From Thermoanaerobacterales bacterium (lineage in GTDB: Bacteria > Bacillota > Thermosediminibacteria > Thermosediminibacterales > Tepidanaerobacteraceae): 7,342 nucleotides of DNA. This document shows positions 1 to 6,144 of the stretch, piece by piece (within the stretch, counting starts at the first letter, position 1; every line of letters starts with the position of its first letter). A model generated the notes under the pieces. It made no database searches. It was not told the origin of the DNA and was given only the letters and a program-made list of their open reading frames with translations. The stretch covers positions 1-7,342 of the forward strand of contig DUNY01000010.1 of NCBI GenBank assembly GCA_012839145.1, given 5' to 3'. The translations under genes and the position numbers were made by a program.

Positions 1-1
1 A

Positions 2-538
2 CTGGAGTCAGCTCGACATTTTATTCACTATCAGCTGATGCTGGGTATTTTTAATATGCTTCCTGCCTTCCCTCTTGACGGGGGGAGGATTTTTGCATTA
101 TGGCTCAGACAACGTGTAGGTTACACCTCATCTGTGCGTATTGCATCACAAACAGGTAAAATACTTGCATTTTTAATGCTGCTCTTTGCCTTGCTGGGTT
201 TATTCTACAAAAGAGTATTCATAAGTTTTTTCATAGCAAGTTTTTTTTTATTAAAACAGGCTTCAAATGAGGGAAAAAACGCACAATTTATTTTTATGAA
301 ACACTTGGCCAAAAAAAAGGAGAAACTCTGTAAAAATCAATATTTACCCGGGGAAATCATAGTGGTAGATGAAGACATTCCCGCAAAAAGAATAATATAT
401 CTATTTGATCCGCAAAAATATTTCATTGTGCATGTTTTAGATAAGAACATGGAAATAAAAAAAATTTTCACAGAAACGGAAATATTTGACAAAGTAGTCG
501 AAAAAGGATTAGACTTAAGGGTGAAAGACCTGATATAA
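2..538 (+). CDS. spoIVFB: SpoIVFB-type site-2 (M50) intramembrane metalloprotease, 5' truncated by window edge
   Basis: The reading frame is open from base 2, so the ATG at 38 is internal and the N-terminal half, with the HExxH zinc motif, lies outside the window. The visible 178 residues hold the second conserved M50 motif, N-MLPAFPLDGGR, where Asp and Asn serve zinc binding and catalysis in site-2 proteases. Two hydrophobic segments follow (about residues 50-85), then a soluble tail of about 80 residues resembling the single CBS-like domain of Bacillus SpoIVFB. From memory, the order LPxxPLDGGK/R, two membrane spans, then a basic linker ending in a CBS-like tail matches B. subtilis SpoIVFB well. 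That protein cleaves pro-sigma-K in the outer forespore membrane. The next gene starts 42 nt downstream. A generic M50 protease with another substrate cannot be excluded. Confidence 0.82.
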   Translation: MESARHFIHYQLMLGIFNMLPAFPLDGGRIFALWLRQRVGYTSSVRIASQTGKILAFLMLLFALLGLFYKRVFISFFIASFFLLKQASNEGKNAQFIFMKHLAKKKEKLCKNQYLPGEIIVVDEDIPAKRIIYLFDPQKYFIVHVLDKNMEIKKIFTETEIFDKVVEKGLDLRVKDLI

Positions 539-567
539 TAAAAAGGTGATATTTTACCAACAAGTAT

Positions 568-583
568 GGGAGGCACGGCGTTG
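568..583 (+). promoter_or_regulatory. Ribosome binding site that selects a TTG start for the radical SAM gene
   Basis: GGGAGG at 568-573 lies 7 nt before TTG at 581. The in-frame upstream ATG at 566 overlaps this site, and its nearest purine-rich stretch (AAGGTGAT, 543-550) is about 15 nt away. TTG 581 is therefore the better start. Confidence 0.7.
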
Positions 584-2554
584 ACGATAGAAAAGCAGCT
601 GGAAGAACTTTTGCCACAGGTCTCAAAACCTACTCGTTATATGGGGAATGAATATAATAGTATAAAAAAAGACCAGAACAGTATAAAAGTCCACATAGCT
701 CTGGCCTTTCCCGATGTCTACGAGGTAGGTATGTCTCACTTGGGCATAAAGATATTATATCATCTTCTAAATGAATATCCTGATATTTATGCTGAGAGGG
801 TCTTTGCACCCTGGGTTGATTTTGAAGATCTAATGCGAAGACATAGTCTTCCCCTTTTTAGTCTGGAAAGCAAGACTCCGGTTTCCGAATTTGATTTATT
901 AGGTTTTACCCTTCAGTATGAAATGAGCTATACCAATATATTAAACATGTTAGAACTTTCGAAGATACCCATCTTTTCAAAGGAAAGAAGTGACGGGCAT
1001 CCTTTCGTGATAGCTGGTGGTCCTTGTGCTTATAACCCTGAACCACTGGCAGATATCATGGATTTTTTTGTTATAGGGGAAGCTGAGGAGGCAATTACGG
1101 AGATTATTAATTTGTATAAGAGTTTTAACACTGGACTAATCTGCCCTAAGTCTCCCGCCTTTATAGGCAGCGGGCGTCAAAGGGCGGCTAAGTCCAGTAT
1201 GGACTCGACTAACATTCAGAGAGGCACTATTCCCTCACTGAATGAAGGCTCGCTCAAGGAAAGGGGTGAAAAGCGAAAGCGGTTTTTGGAGGAAGTTGCT
1301 CAAATCCCGGGAGTTTATGTGCCATCTTTATATAGGGTATCATATAATAACGACGGGACTGTAAAGAATGTTTCACCGAAACAAGACAATATTCCTCAAA
1401 AGATACAAAAAAGAGTAATAGAAGACATGGATAGTGTTTACTATCCTACAAGTTTTATAGTTCCTTATATGAATATAGTTCATGACCGAGCTGTCCTTGA
1501 AATTTTTCGTGGCTGTACACGAGGCTGCCGTTTTTGTCAGGCAGGAATGATCTATCGTCCGGTAAGGGAAAAGTCGGTACATCGTTTGGAAAAACTGGCT
1601 AAAGACATCATTGCATCAACGGGCTATGGAGAAATATCTTTGGCATCTCTAAGCACCAGTGATTATTCAGAATTAAAACAACTTACTGAAATACTGACCG
1701 ATGATTTTCGTAAATGTCAGGTAGGATTGTCATTACCGTCTCTTAGAATTGATGCTTTTTCCCTTGAGCTTGCAAAGAAAGTTCAAGAAATCAAAAAATC
1801 AGGCCTTACATTTGCACCGGAAGCAGGAACACAAAGGCTCAGAAATGTGATTAATAAAGGCGTGACGGAGACAGACCTTCTGACTTCAGTTAAAGATGCC
1901 TTTTCTTCAGGATGGAATACAGTTAAACTTTACTTCATGATCGGCCTTCCTACGGAAACTTATGAAGACTTGAAAGGAATATCTGATCTTGCTTATGCTG
2001 TTGTAGATGTATATCGAAAGATTCATGGCCACACAAAGGGCCTTAAAGTCAATGTTAGCACTTCTACCTTCGTACCCAAACCATTTACGCCTTTTCAATG
2101 GGAAAAACAGATTACACTTTCAAAAATTGATGAGCGTCAAAGGTATTTAAGAAAGCTGCTCAGGAAAAGTAAAAATATATCTTACAGCTGGCATGATGGT
2201 AAGCTGAGCTTTTTAGAAGCTGTTTTTTCAAGGGGTGACCGAAGATTGAGCAGGGTTTTAAAAATAGCTCATGATAAAGGTTGCAAATTCGATGGATGGA
2301 ATGATATTTTTTCTTTTGATAAATGGATGGCGGCTTTCAATGAAGCAGATGTACCCCCGGAATTTTACGCTTATCGCAAGAGGTCTTCCGATGAAGTCTT
2401 CCCATGGGATATTATTGACCCGGGTATTGATAAGAAGTTTTTACTCAGGGAACTTAAAAGGTCAGAAAAAGCCCAAGTTACACCCGACTGTAGAATAAGA
2501 TGTCATGCCTGTGGGATAAATAGGCTGAAAGACGGTGGTTTTTGTGAAACTTAG
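581..2554 (+). CDS. TIGR03960-family radical SAM protein with B12-binding-like N-terminal domain
   Basis: The product is 657 aa from TTG 581. The N-terminal 180 residues look like the Rossmann-type B12-binding-like domain of this family (PDVYEVGMSHLGI, then VIAGGPCAYNPEPLAD). I do not see the DxHxxG cobalamin ligand motif, which fits my recollection of the family. The radical SAM core carries C312-x3-C316-x2-C319 in GCTRGCRFCQAG for the 4Fe-4S cluster, and later FAPEAGTQRLR and YFMIGLPTET strands typical of the TIM barrel. A Cys-rich tail (CRIRCHAC) ends the protein. Its stop lies inside the next gene, whose family is its usual partner; in some phyla the two are fused. The reaction is not established as far as I know. 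Residues about 183-228 form an extra segment relative to the relatives I remember, encoded by palindromic DNA at 1130-1244. Confidence 0.9.
   Translation: MTIEKQLEELLPQVSKPTRYMGNEYNSIKKDQNSIKVHIALAFPDVYEVGMSHLGIKILYHLLNEYPDIYAERVFAPWVDFEDLMRRHSLPLFSLESKTPVSEFDLLGFTLQYEMSYTNILNMLELSKIPIFSKERSDGHPFVIAGGPCAYNPEPLADIMDFFVIGEAEEAITEIINLYKSFNTGLICPKSPAFIGSGRQRAAKSSMDSTNIQRGTIPSLNEGSLKERGEKRKRFLEEVAQIPGVYVPSLYRVSYNNDGTVKNVSPKQDNIPQKIQKRVIEDMDSVYYPTSFIVPYMNIVHDRAVLEIFRGCTRGCRFCQAGMIYRPVREKSVHRLEKLAKDIIASTGYGEISLASLSTSDYSELKQLTEILTDDFRKCQVGLSLPSLRIDAFSLELAKKVQEIKKSGLTFAPEAGTQRLRNVINKGVTETDLLTSVKDAFSSGWNTVKLYFMIGLPTETYEDLKGISDLAYAVVDVYRKIHGHTKGLKVNVSTSTFVPKPFTPFQWEKQITLSKIDERQRYLRKLLRKSKNISYSWHDGKLSFLEAVFSRGDRRLSRVLKIAHDKGCKFDGWNDIFSFDKWMAAFNEADVPPEFYAYRKRSSDEVFPWDIIDPGIDKKFLLRELKRSEKAQVTPDCRIRCHACGINRLKDGGFCET
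1130..1244 (+). repeat. Palindromic segment inserted in frame within the radical SAM gene
   Basis: The outer inverted repeat pairs 1130-1147 with 1181-1198 (15 of 18 bases; the terminal ACTGGACT/AGTCCAGT is perfect). It spans 69 bp, exactly 23 codons, and begins on a codon boundary. Inside it CCCGC and GCGGG flank a short loop. A second hairpin pairs 1213-1224 with 1233-1244 (11 of 12). AGTCC/GGACT at 1191-1205 adds an alternative stem. The encoded stretch is Ser/Gly/Arg/Lys-rich and low in hydrophobic residues. It lies between the IINLYKSF helix and the RFLEEVAQIPGVYVPSLY stretch, which I recall being close together in relatives. Whether it is a mobile palindromic element is inference. Confidence 0.55.
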
Positions 2555-3218
2555 AATGAAATTTAAAAAAGACAATCTCGTAAAGTTTATATCCCATTTA
2601 GATATGATGAGAACGTTTGAACGGGCTTTTAGGCGTGCTGATTTACCCATTGCATTTACTAAAGGGTATAATCCCCGGCCTAAAATATCTTTTACCCCGG
2701 CCTTGTCCGTGGGCATTACCAGCAGCAGTGAATATATGGATGTGGAGTTTTACGAAGATATATCGATTGATGATGTAGCTAACCGATTGAACCGAGTTTT
2801 GCCTAAAGGTCTTCAAATAATAAAAGTCGGTATAGTTGATGAAAAACTGCCGCTTTCTGTGCTTAACTGTGCCGTGTATGTGCTGAAAGCTGCTTTAAAT
2901 ACGGTGAATCTACAGGAACTTAAAAAAAGTATAAATATCATTTTACATCAAGAAGAGATTATTGTAGAAAAAGTTACAAAGTCGGGCACTAAATTTGTGA
3001 ACATTGCTCCTTTAATTTATGGAATTGATTTATTGAGTAATGATGGAAATATTGTAAATGTCAAAATAGCAACTTCAATTGGACAACAGGGCAGTGTATC
3101 ACCGAAGTTGATTGTTTTAGAATTAGAAAAACTCCTAAAAAAGAAGTTTGAAGTGCTCAACATTCACAGGGAGGAACTTTTTTACACAGACGAGAACAAC
3201 AAAATTCTTCCCCTTTAA
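2544..3218 (+). CDS. TIGR03936/DUF2344 family protein, partner of the upstream radical SAM protein
   Basis: The product is 224 aa from GTG 2544. The N-terminus KLRMKFKKDNLVKFISHLDMMRTFERAFRRADLPIAF, followed by KGYNPRPKISF, is the hallmark of this family. GTG 2544 was chosen because the family normally begins a few residues before the R-x-K/R-F strand, and because GGTGG (2534-2538) lies 5 nt upstream. GTG 2535 and ATG 2556 are alternatives, the first with no ribosome binding site. The start lies 11 nt inside the upstream gene, so the two are probably translationally coupled. The C-terminal third (LELEKLLKKKFEVLNIHREELFY) also fits the family. The function is uncharacterised; constant pairing with the radical SAM gene suggests a shared RNA- or ribosome-related pathway, which is inference. 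Confidence 0.88.
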   Translation: MKLRMKFKKDNLVKFISHLDMMRTFERAFRRADLPIAFTKGYNPRPKISFTPALSVGITSSSEYMDVEFYEDISIDDVANRLNRVLPKGLQIIKVGIVDEKLPLSVLNCAVYVLKAALNTVNLQELKKSINIILHQEEIIVEKVTKSGTKFVNIAPLIYGIDLLSNDGNIVNVKIATSIGQQGSVSPKLIVLELEKLLKKKFEVLNIHREELFYTDENNKILPL

Positions 3219-3221
3219 TTT

Positions 3222-3270
3222 AGCGGAATATTTGAGCCCCCCAGATCCTTGGTTAGTCCGCTTTAATTTT
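3222..3270 (+). terminator. Weak stem-loop between the DUF2344 gene and rng, possible attenuator
   Basis: AGCGGA (3222-3227) pairs with TCCGCT (3257-3262) across a 29-nt loop and is followed by TTAATTTT. CTTTAATTT also repeats directly at 3213-3221 and 3261-3269. The stem is short and the loop long, so this would be at most partial termination between two genes that otherwise look co-transcribed. Confidence 0.35.
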
Positions 3271-3313
3271 GTGGGAGATTTGAGGAGCTGAAGATTTCAT
3301 GTGAAAGGAGATT

Positions 3314-4990
3314 TTGGCAGATGTTGATCGGGACCAAATACGAATTGGGGTTCTGGAGGACCGGCAACTGGTGGAATATTATGTGGAAAAGACTTATGAA
3401 GAAAGAGTGACCGGTAATATATACAAGGGCAAAGTTGCCAATGTGCTGCCCGGTATGCAAGCGGCATTTGTAGACATAGGGTTGGGAAAGAATGCCTTTT
3501 TATATGTAGGAGATTTAAACACATATTATCTTGGCTCTGAAGATGCAGATGCTATTGACAGTTTAAGGAAAACATCAATAAAGGATATTTTGCGAGTAGG
3601 TCAAGATGTTTTGGTACAGGTGGTAAAAGAACCCATAGGCACTAAGGGAGCTAGGGTTTCTACGAATATCACGCTGCCCGGTAGATACCTGGTGTTAATG
3701 CCTACAGTTGATTATATTGGTATATCCAGGAGAATTGGAAAGGAAGAAGAACGTCAACGATTAAAATCCTTAGCTGAGGAGATACGGCCTGACAACATGG
3801 GGGTTATTGTAAGAACTGTAGCGGAAGGAAAGGGTATCAAAGACCTTAAGAGTGATATGGGTTATTTAAAACGCCTTTGGGATAATATACGAATGAAACA
3901 AAAGGGAGGAAAAGCTCCCCGATTGATATATAAAGACATGGATCTTCTTGCACGTATAGTTAGGGATATATTCACTCCGGAAGTGAATAAGTTTTATGTG
4001 AATACATCATACGGATATGAAAAAGTGTTAGAACAGGCATCATTAATATCTCCGACCTTAAAAGACCGTATAAGCCTTTATATGGGTCAGGAAGATATTT
4101 TTGAGTATTTTAACATCGAATCGGAGACTGAAAGAGCTTTGGAAAGGAAAGTATGGTTAAAATCCGGTGGTTATATAGTAATAGACCATACGGAAGCTTT
4201 GACTGCCATCGATGTAAATACGGGTAAATTTGTAGGAAGTATAGACTTAGAAGATACAGTAGTCAAAACTAATCTAGAAGCAGCCCGTGAGATTGCAAAA
4301 CAGCTCAGGTTGCGAGATATAGGCGGAATAATAATTATTGACTTTATAGATATGAACTCACAAGACCATCAAAAAATGGTTATAGATACTCTGGAAACAG
4401 AGTTAAAAAAGGATAGGACAAAAGCTAATGTCCTGGGGATTACTAATTTAGGCCTTGTGGAGATGACACGGAAAAAAGTACGCCAGAGTTTAGATGAAGT
4501 TCTGGAAAAAGTGTGCCCTTATTGTGAAGGAAGGGGTAGAATCTTATCCGAGGAGACAATGGCAAAAAAAGTTGAACGTGAAATATCTCGGATATTTAGA
4601 ACTCGAAGAGGTGAGGCAATTCTTTTAGAAGTTCATCCTTCTGTGGCTGCTGTGGCTATAGGAGCCGGAGGAAGTAGGCTCGCCCAACTGGAACAACGAC
4701 ATGGGAAATATATATTTATAAAGGGCAAAGATGATTTACATCCGGAAGAAATACGCGTAAAAGCTGTGGGAAGTAGAGTCAAACTGGAGAATTTCGCCAT
4801 GCCAGTCAGGGAAGGTCAGATAATAGATGTAACCATTGAGGAGACCCATATCACTAATCCCAATGACGGTATTGCCAGGGTGGACGGTTATGTGATTGAT
4901 GTGGAGGAAGGAGCAGATCTCTTAGGTGAAAAAGTAAAAGTACAAATCAATAAGATCTACAGAACTTATGCTAAGGCAAGGTTGATATAA
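3314..4990 (+). CDS. rng: Ribonuclease E/G family endoribonuclease with C-terminal TRAM-like domain
   Basis: The 558-aa product begins LEDRQLVEYYVE, followed by GNIYKGKVANVLPGMQAAFVDIG, the S1-like RNA-binding region (about 34-120). The catalytic DNase I-like domain has D300 in TAIDVNTGK and D343 in IIDFIDM, the two metal-binding aspartates of RNase E/G. The Zn-link CPYC (C401, C404) follows in VCPYCEGRGR. The family core ends near residue 490; residues 500-558 (GQIIDVTIEE...GIARVDGYVIDV...GEKVKVQINKIYRTYAKARL) look like a TRAM domain. The enzyme would process rRNA and decay mRNA from 5'-monophosphate ends. The TTG start is forced by an in-frame TGA at 3302; AAAGGAG at 3304-3310 leaves only a 3-nt spacer, which is unusually tight. 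The gene is last in the left-hand run. Confidence 0.95.
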   Translation: MADVDRDQIRIGVLEDRQLVEYYVEKTYEERVTGNIYKGKVANVLPGMQAAFVDIGLGKNAFLYVGDLNTYYLGSEDADAIDSLRKTSIKDILRVGQDVLVQVVKEPIGTKGARVSTNITLPGRYLVLMPTVDYIGISRRIGKEEERQRLKSLAEEIRPDNMGVIVRTVAEGKGIKDLKSDMGYLKRLWDNIRMKQKGGKAPRLIYKDMDLLARIVRDIFTPEVNKFYVNTSYGYEKVLEQASLISPTLKDRISLYMGQEDIFEYFNIESETERALERKVWLKSGGYIVIDHTEALTAIDVNTGKFVGSIDLEDTVVKTNLEAAREIAKQLRLRDIGGIIIIDFIDMNSQDHQKMVIDTLETELKKDRTKANVLGITNLGLVEMTRKKVRQSLDEVLEKVCPYCEGRGRILSEETMAKKVEREISRIFRTRRGEAILLEVHPSVAAVAIGAGGSRLAQLEQRHGKYIFIKGKDDLHPEEIRVKAVGSRVKLENFAMPVREGQIIDVTIEETHITNPNDGIARVDGYVIDVEEGADLLGEKVKVQINKIYRTYAKARLI

Positions 4991-5020
4991 AGCTGGGCGT
5001 TATTCGTCCAGCTTTTTTTT
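4989..5020 (+). terminator. Intrinsic terminator of the rng transcript
   Basis: An 11-bp stem (4989-4999 with 5005-5015, one G-T pair) closes a 5-nt loop and runs into eight consecutive T (5013-5020). The stem begins inside the rng stop codon. Confidence 0.92.
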
Positions 5021-5048
5021 AACATTATGCGATTCATACGACATCTAC

Positions 5049-5071
5049 GGGTCCTTTTTGGCCCCATTTTT
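5049..5071 (+). terminator. Possible back-up terminator after rng
   Basis: GGGTCC (5049-5054) and GGCCCC (5060-5065) form a stem with one mismatch around a TTTTT loop, followed by ATTTTT. It is weaker than the terminator just upstream. Confidence 0.3.
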
Positions 5072-5090
5072 GTTGTAAACGGCTACTTTG

Positions 5091-5125
5091 TTGTAACCTG
5101 ATAAGATTATGTTACATATATTATA
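5091..5125 (+). promoter_or_regulatory. Sigma-K-like promoter P1 upstream of the first tiny membrane peptide
   Basis: AC at 5096-5097 is followed by 17 nt and then CATATATTA at 5115-5123, a full match to the sigma-K pattern AC-N16/17-CATAnnnTA. The wider box TTGTAACC-N16-CATATA recurs at the next site with the same spacing. Transcription would start near 5131, giving a leader of about 100 nt. The overlapping TTTGTTGTAA (5087-5096) is a second copy of 5069-5078, 18 bp apart. Confidence 0.55.
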
Positions 5126-5164
5126 GCAGGGCAATGAAGAGAAATTTGGGAGCTTAAAAATCCC

Positions 5165-5200
5165 TTGTAACCCCAAAGTTTATCATTGCATATAATTATA
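5165..5200 (+). promoter_or_regulatory. Second sigma-K-like promoter P2, same architecture as P1
   Basis: TTGTAACC (5165-5172), 16 nt, then CATATAATTATA (5189-5200) repeats P1 with identical spacing, 74 bp further on. The -10 differs from CATAnnnTA at one position; CATATAAT also resembles the sigma-E -10. Its start would lie near 5205, just before the AGGAGG. Confidence 0.5.
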
Positions 5201-5228
5201 TCAGGCCACAAAAAAGGAGGGAGTTGTT

Positions 5229-5324
5229 ATGGCAGATTCTTTAGGAGGAGCAGGATTCCTTGGAGGAAGGTGGGCTTTTGCCCTGTTCCTTATATTGATT
5301 CTTCTATTCTTTGCCGATGACTAA
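5229..5324 (+). CDS. 31-aa glycine-rich single-span membrane peptide (copy 1), sporulation-type
   Basis: The ATG lies 8 nt after AGGAGG (5215-5220). The peptide is a Gly-rich variable head (MADSLGGAGFL) followed by GGRWAFALFLILILLFFADD, which is one membrane helix (about W15-F28) capped by Asp-Asp. The whole C-terminal 20 residues recur unchanged in two further genes downstream, with many synonymous codon differences between copies, which is good evidence that all three are translated. Size, Gly-rich head and FALxLILxLLF span resemble the tiny YjcZ-type sporulation membrane peptides of Bacillus, but the ADD end differs from what I recall, so family assignment is tentative. Two sigma-K-like promoters precede it, which suggests mother-cell expression late in sporulation. 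Its role is unknown. Confidence 0.85.
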   Translation: MADSLGGAGFLGGRWAFALFLILILLFFADD

Positions 5325-5331
5325 AATATCT

Positions 5332-5358
5332 GCCGTGCTAAAAGCACGGCTCTTCTCG
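5332..5358 (+). terminator. Stem-loop after copy 1, probable terminator
   Basis: GCCGTGCT (5332-5339) and AGCACGGC (5343-5350) form a perfect 8-bp stem with an AAA loop. The downstream tract TCTTCTC is only moderately T-rich, so termination may be incomplete. Confidence 0.6.
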
Positions 5359-5377
5359 AAAAAGCATATATTCCAGT

Positions 5378-5425
5378 GAAAGCAAGGTAAAATCAACGAT
5401 TCAGTTCCCTTGCTTTCCAAGGAAC
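5378..5425 (+). repeat. Two overlapping inverted repeats between peptide genes 1 and 2
   Basis: GAAAGCAAGG (5378-5387) and CCTTGCTTTC (5408-5417) are perfect 10-bp arms around 20 nt. A second stem uses GTTCCCTTG (5404-5412) and CAAGGAAC (5418-5425) with one bulged C. The two share bases 5408-5412, so they cannot form together, and the second reaches the putative -35 of the next promoter. Confidence 0.6.
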
Positions 5426-5451
5426 CCCTTGATATTTAAATGTATATATTA
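5423..5451 (+). promoter_or_regulatory. Sigma-K-like promoter P3 upstream of peptide genes 2 and 3
   Basis: AACC (5423-5426), 16 nt, then TATATATTA (5443-5451) repeats the AC-N17 spacing of P1 and P2 with one change in the -10 (T for C). The start point would be near 5458, a few bases before AGGAGG at 5467. Confidence 0.45.
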
Positions 5452-5480
5452 CATTAAACTAAAAAAAGGAGGGAGTTCAG

Positions 5481-5576
5481 ATGGCAGATACCCAAGGCGG
5501 TGGTTTCTTTTTGGGTGGCCGTTGGGCTTTTGCCCTATTTCTAATACTGATTCTCCTGTTCTTTGCTGATGACTAA
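5481..5576 (+). CDS. 31-aa glycine-rich single-span membrane peptide (copy 2)
   Basis: The ATG lies 8 nt after AGGAGG (5467-5472), the same arrangement and flanking bases (GGAGGGAGTT) as copy 1. The head MADTQGGGFFL differs from copy 1 at a few residues, while GGRWAFALFLILILLFFADD is identical at the protein level and differs at many third codon positions. That pattern fits an old duplication held by selection on the peptide. The gap to copy 3 is only 29 nt, so the two are probably one transcript from P3. It may insert in a forespore or outer spore membrane; function unknown. Confidence 0.85.
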   Translation: MADTQGGGFFLGGRWAFALFLILILLFFADD

Positions 5577-5605
5577 AAAAATTATACAAGAGAGGAGGTA
5601 TTAGA

Positions 5606-5701
5606 ATGGGTGGAGGAGCAGTTGGAGGACCCGGTTTTGGAGGTAGATGGGCCTTTGCACTGTTTTTGATATTGATTCTTCTGTTCTTTGCAGATGACTA
5701 A
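5606..5701 (+). CDS. 31-aa glycine-rich single-span membrane peptide (copy 3)
   Basis: AGGAGG (5593-5598) lies 7 nt before the ATG. The head MGGGAVGGPGF is the most Gly-rich of the three and lacks the MAD start shared by copies 1 and 2, but the 20-residue C-terminus is identical. No promoter fits in the 29 nt behind copy 2, so co-transcription is likely. Transcription would end at the hairpin 12 nt past the stop codon. The head is probably the part that varies in partner or position, while the helix and Asp-Asp end are constrained; this is inference from the three-way comparison. Confidence 0.85.
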   Translation: MGGGAVGGPGFGGRWAFALFLILILLFFADD

Positions 5702-5708
5702 ATAAAAG

Positions 5709-5750
5709 AAAGGCCGCGCCTATAGTGGCGCGGCTTAGTCTTTTTTCTTT
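5709..5750. terminator. Bidirectional terminator between convergent genes
   Basis: GCCGCGCC (5713-5720) and GGCGCGGC (5727-5734) form a perfect 8-bp GC-rich stem with a 6-nt loop. On the + strand it is followed by TTAGTCTTTTTTCTTTTC. On the - strand it is followed by TTTCTTTTATTT. It therefore serves copy 3 on one side and the 122-aa gene on the other; the latter's stop codon abuts the stem. Confidence 0.88.
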
Positions 5751-6103
5751 TCATCAGATTTACTGGAGTTTTTAGAATCGACTCCCGCACTTTCTGCAGC
5801 TGAAAGGGTTTTCATCAAATTAAGGAGAGTAGCAGGATTGATTTTTTTATCACCGGATCCACCCATGGAACCAAGTAAAGAAGCGGCCATTTCTTTTAGC
5901 TCAGACATACCCGCCTTTGATGAAGAGCTTTTTGCGTCAAATTTCAAGTCCTGTGTATTCAAGAAACTGATAATTCCAAGCAAATTACTGAGAGCCAGCA
6001 GACTTACCAATTCGTTGACATTTTGACCACGTTGGCCATGGATTACTTCTAGAACCGTTTCAAGCAAATCAGTTTTAAAACCGAGGTCTTCATTATCTGC
6101 CAA
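5735..6103 (-). CDS. Hypothetical 122-aa helical protein with charged Ser/Lys/Asp tail
   Basis: I do not recognise a family. TTG at 6103 is chosen because AGGAGG (6111-6116) lies 7 nt upstream; an earlier in-frame TTG at 6136 has no such site and would translate through it. The first half is amphipathic to hydrophobic helix (DLLETVLEVIH, then ELVSLLALSNLLGIISFL). A Ser-rich linker (KSSSSKAGMS), another helix (ELKEMAASLLGSMGG), NPATLLNLMKTL and a lysine/aspartate-rich end (SKSDEKKKD) follow. There is no signal peptide and no cysteine. The general build, short Leu-rich helices followed by a polar tail, is like the 117-aa protein upstream on the same strand. Context with sporulation-type peptides suggests a spore-related role, by inference only. 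Confidence 0.78.
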   Translation of the reverse strand: MADNEDLGFKTDLLETVLEVIHGQRGQNVNELVSLLALSNLLGIISFLNTQDLKFDAKSSSSKAGMSELKEMAASLLGSMGGSGDKKINPATLLNLMKTLSAAESAGVDSKNSSKSDEKKKD

Positions 6104-6108
6104 ACCGA

Positions 6109-6116
6109 CCCCTCCT
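6109..6116 (-). promoter_or_regulatory. Ribosome binding site fixing the TTG start of the 122-aa gene
   Basis: On the minus strand AGGAGGGG occupies 6116-6109, with the AGGAGG core 7 nt before TTG 6103. No promoter stands out directly upstream. Confidence 0.75.
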
Positions 6117-6144
6117 ATAAATGTTAATTTCGGCAAATTCCGAT

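Noticed and set aside
38..40. ATG 38 as start of the protease gene
   Set aside because: The frame is open to the window edge, with in-frame residues that fit the protease family. The gene is simply truncated.
566..580. ATG 566 as start of the radical SAM gene
   Set aside because: It overlaps the GGGAGG that serves TTG 581 and lacks a well-placed site of its own.
5069..5096. TTTGTTGTAA pair as a CRISPR or iteron array
   Set aside because: There are only two 10-bp copies and no further spacing pattern. It is better read as part of promoter P1 or an operator.
5838..6026. Plus-strand 62-codon frame
   Set aside because: It is antisense to the 122-aa gene and has no ribosome binding site.
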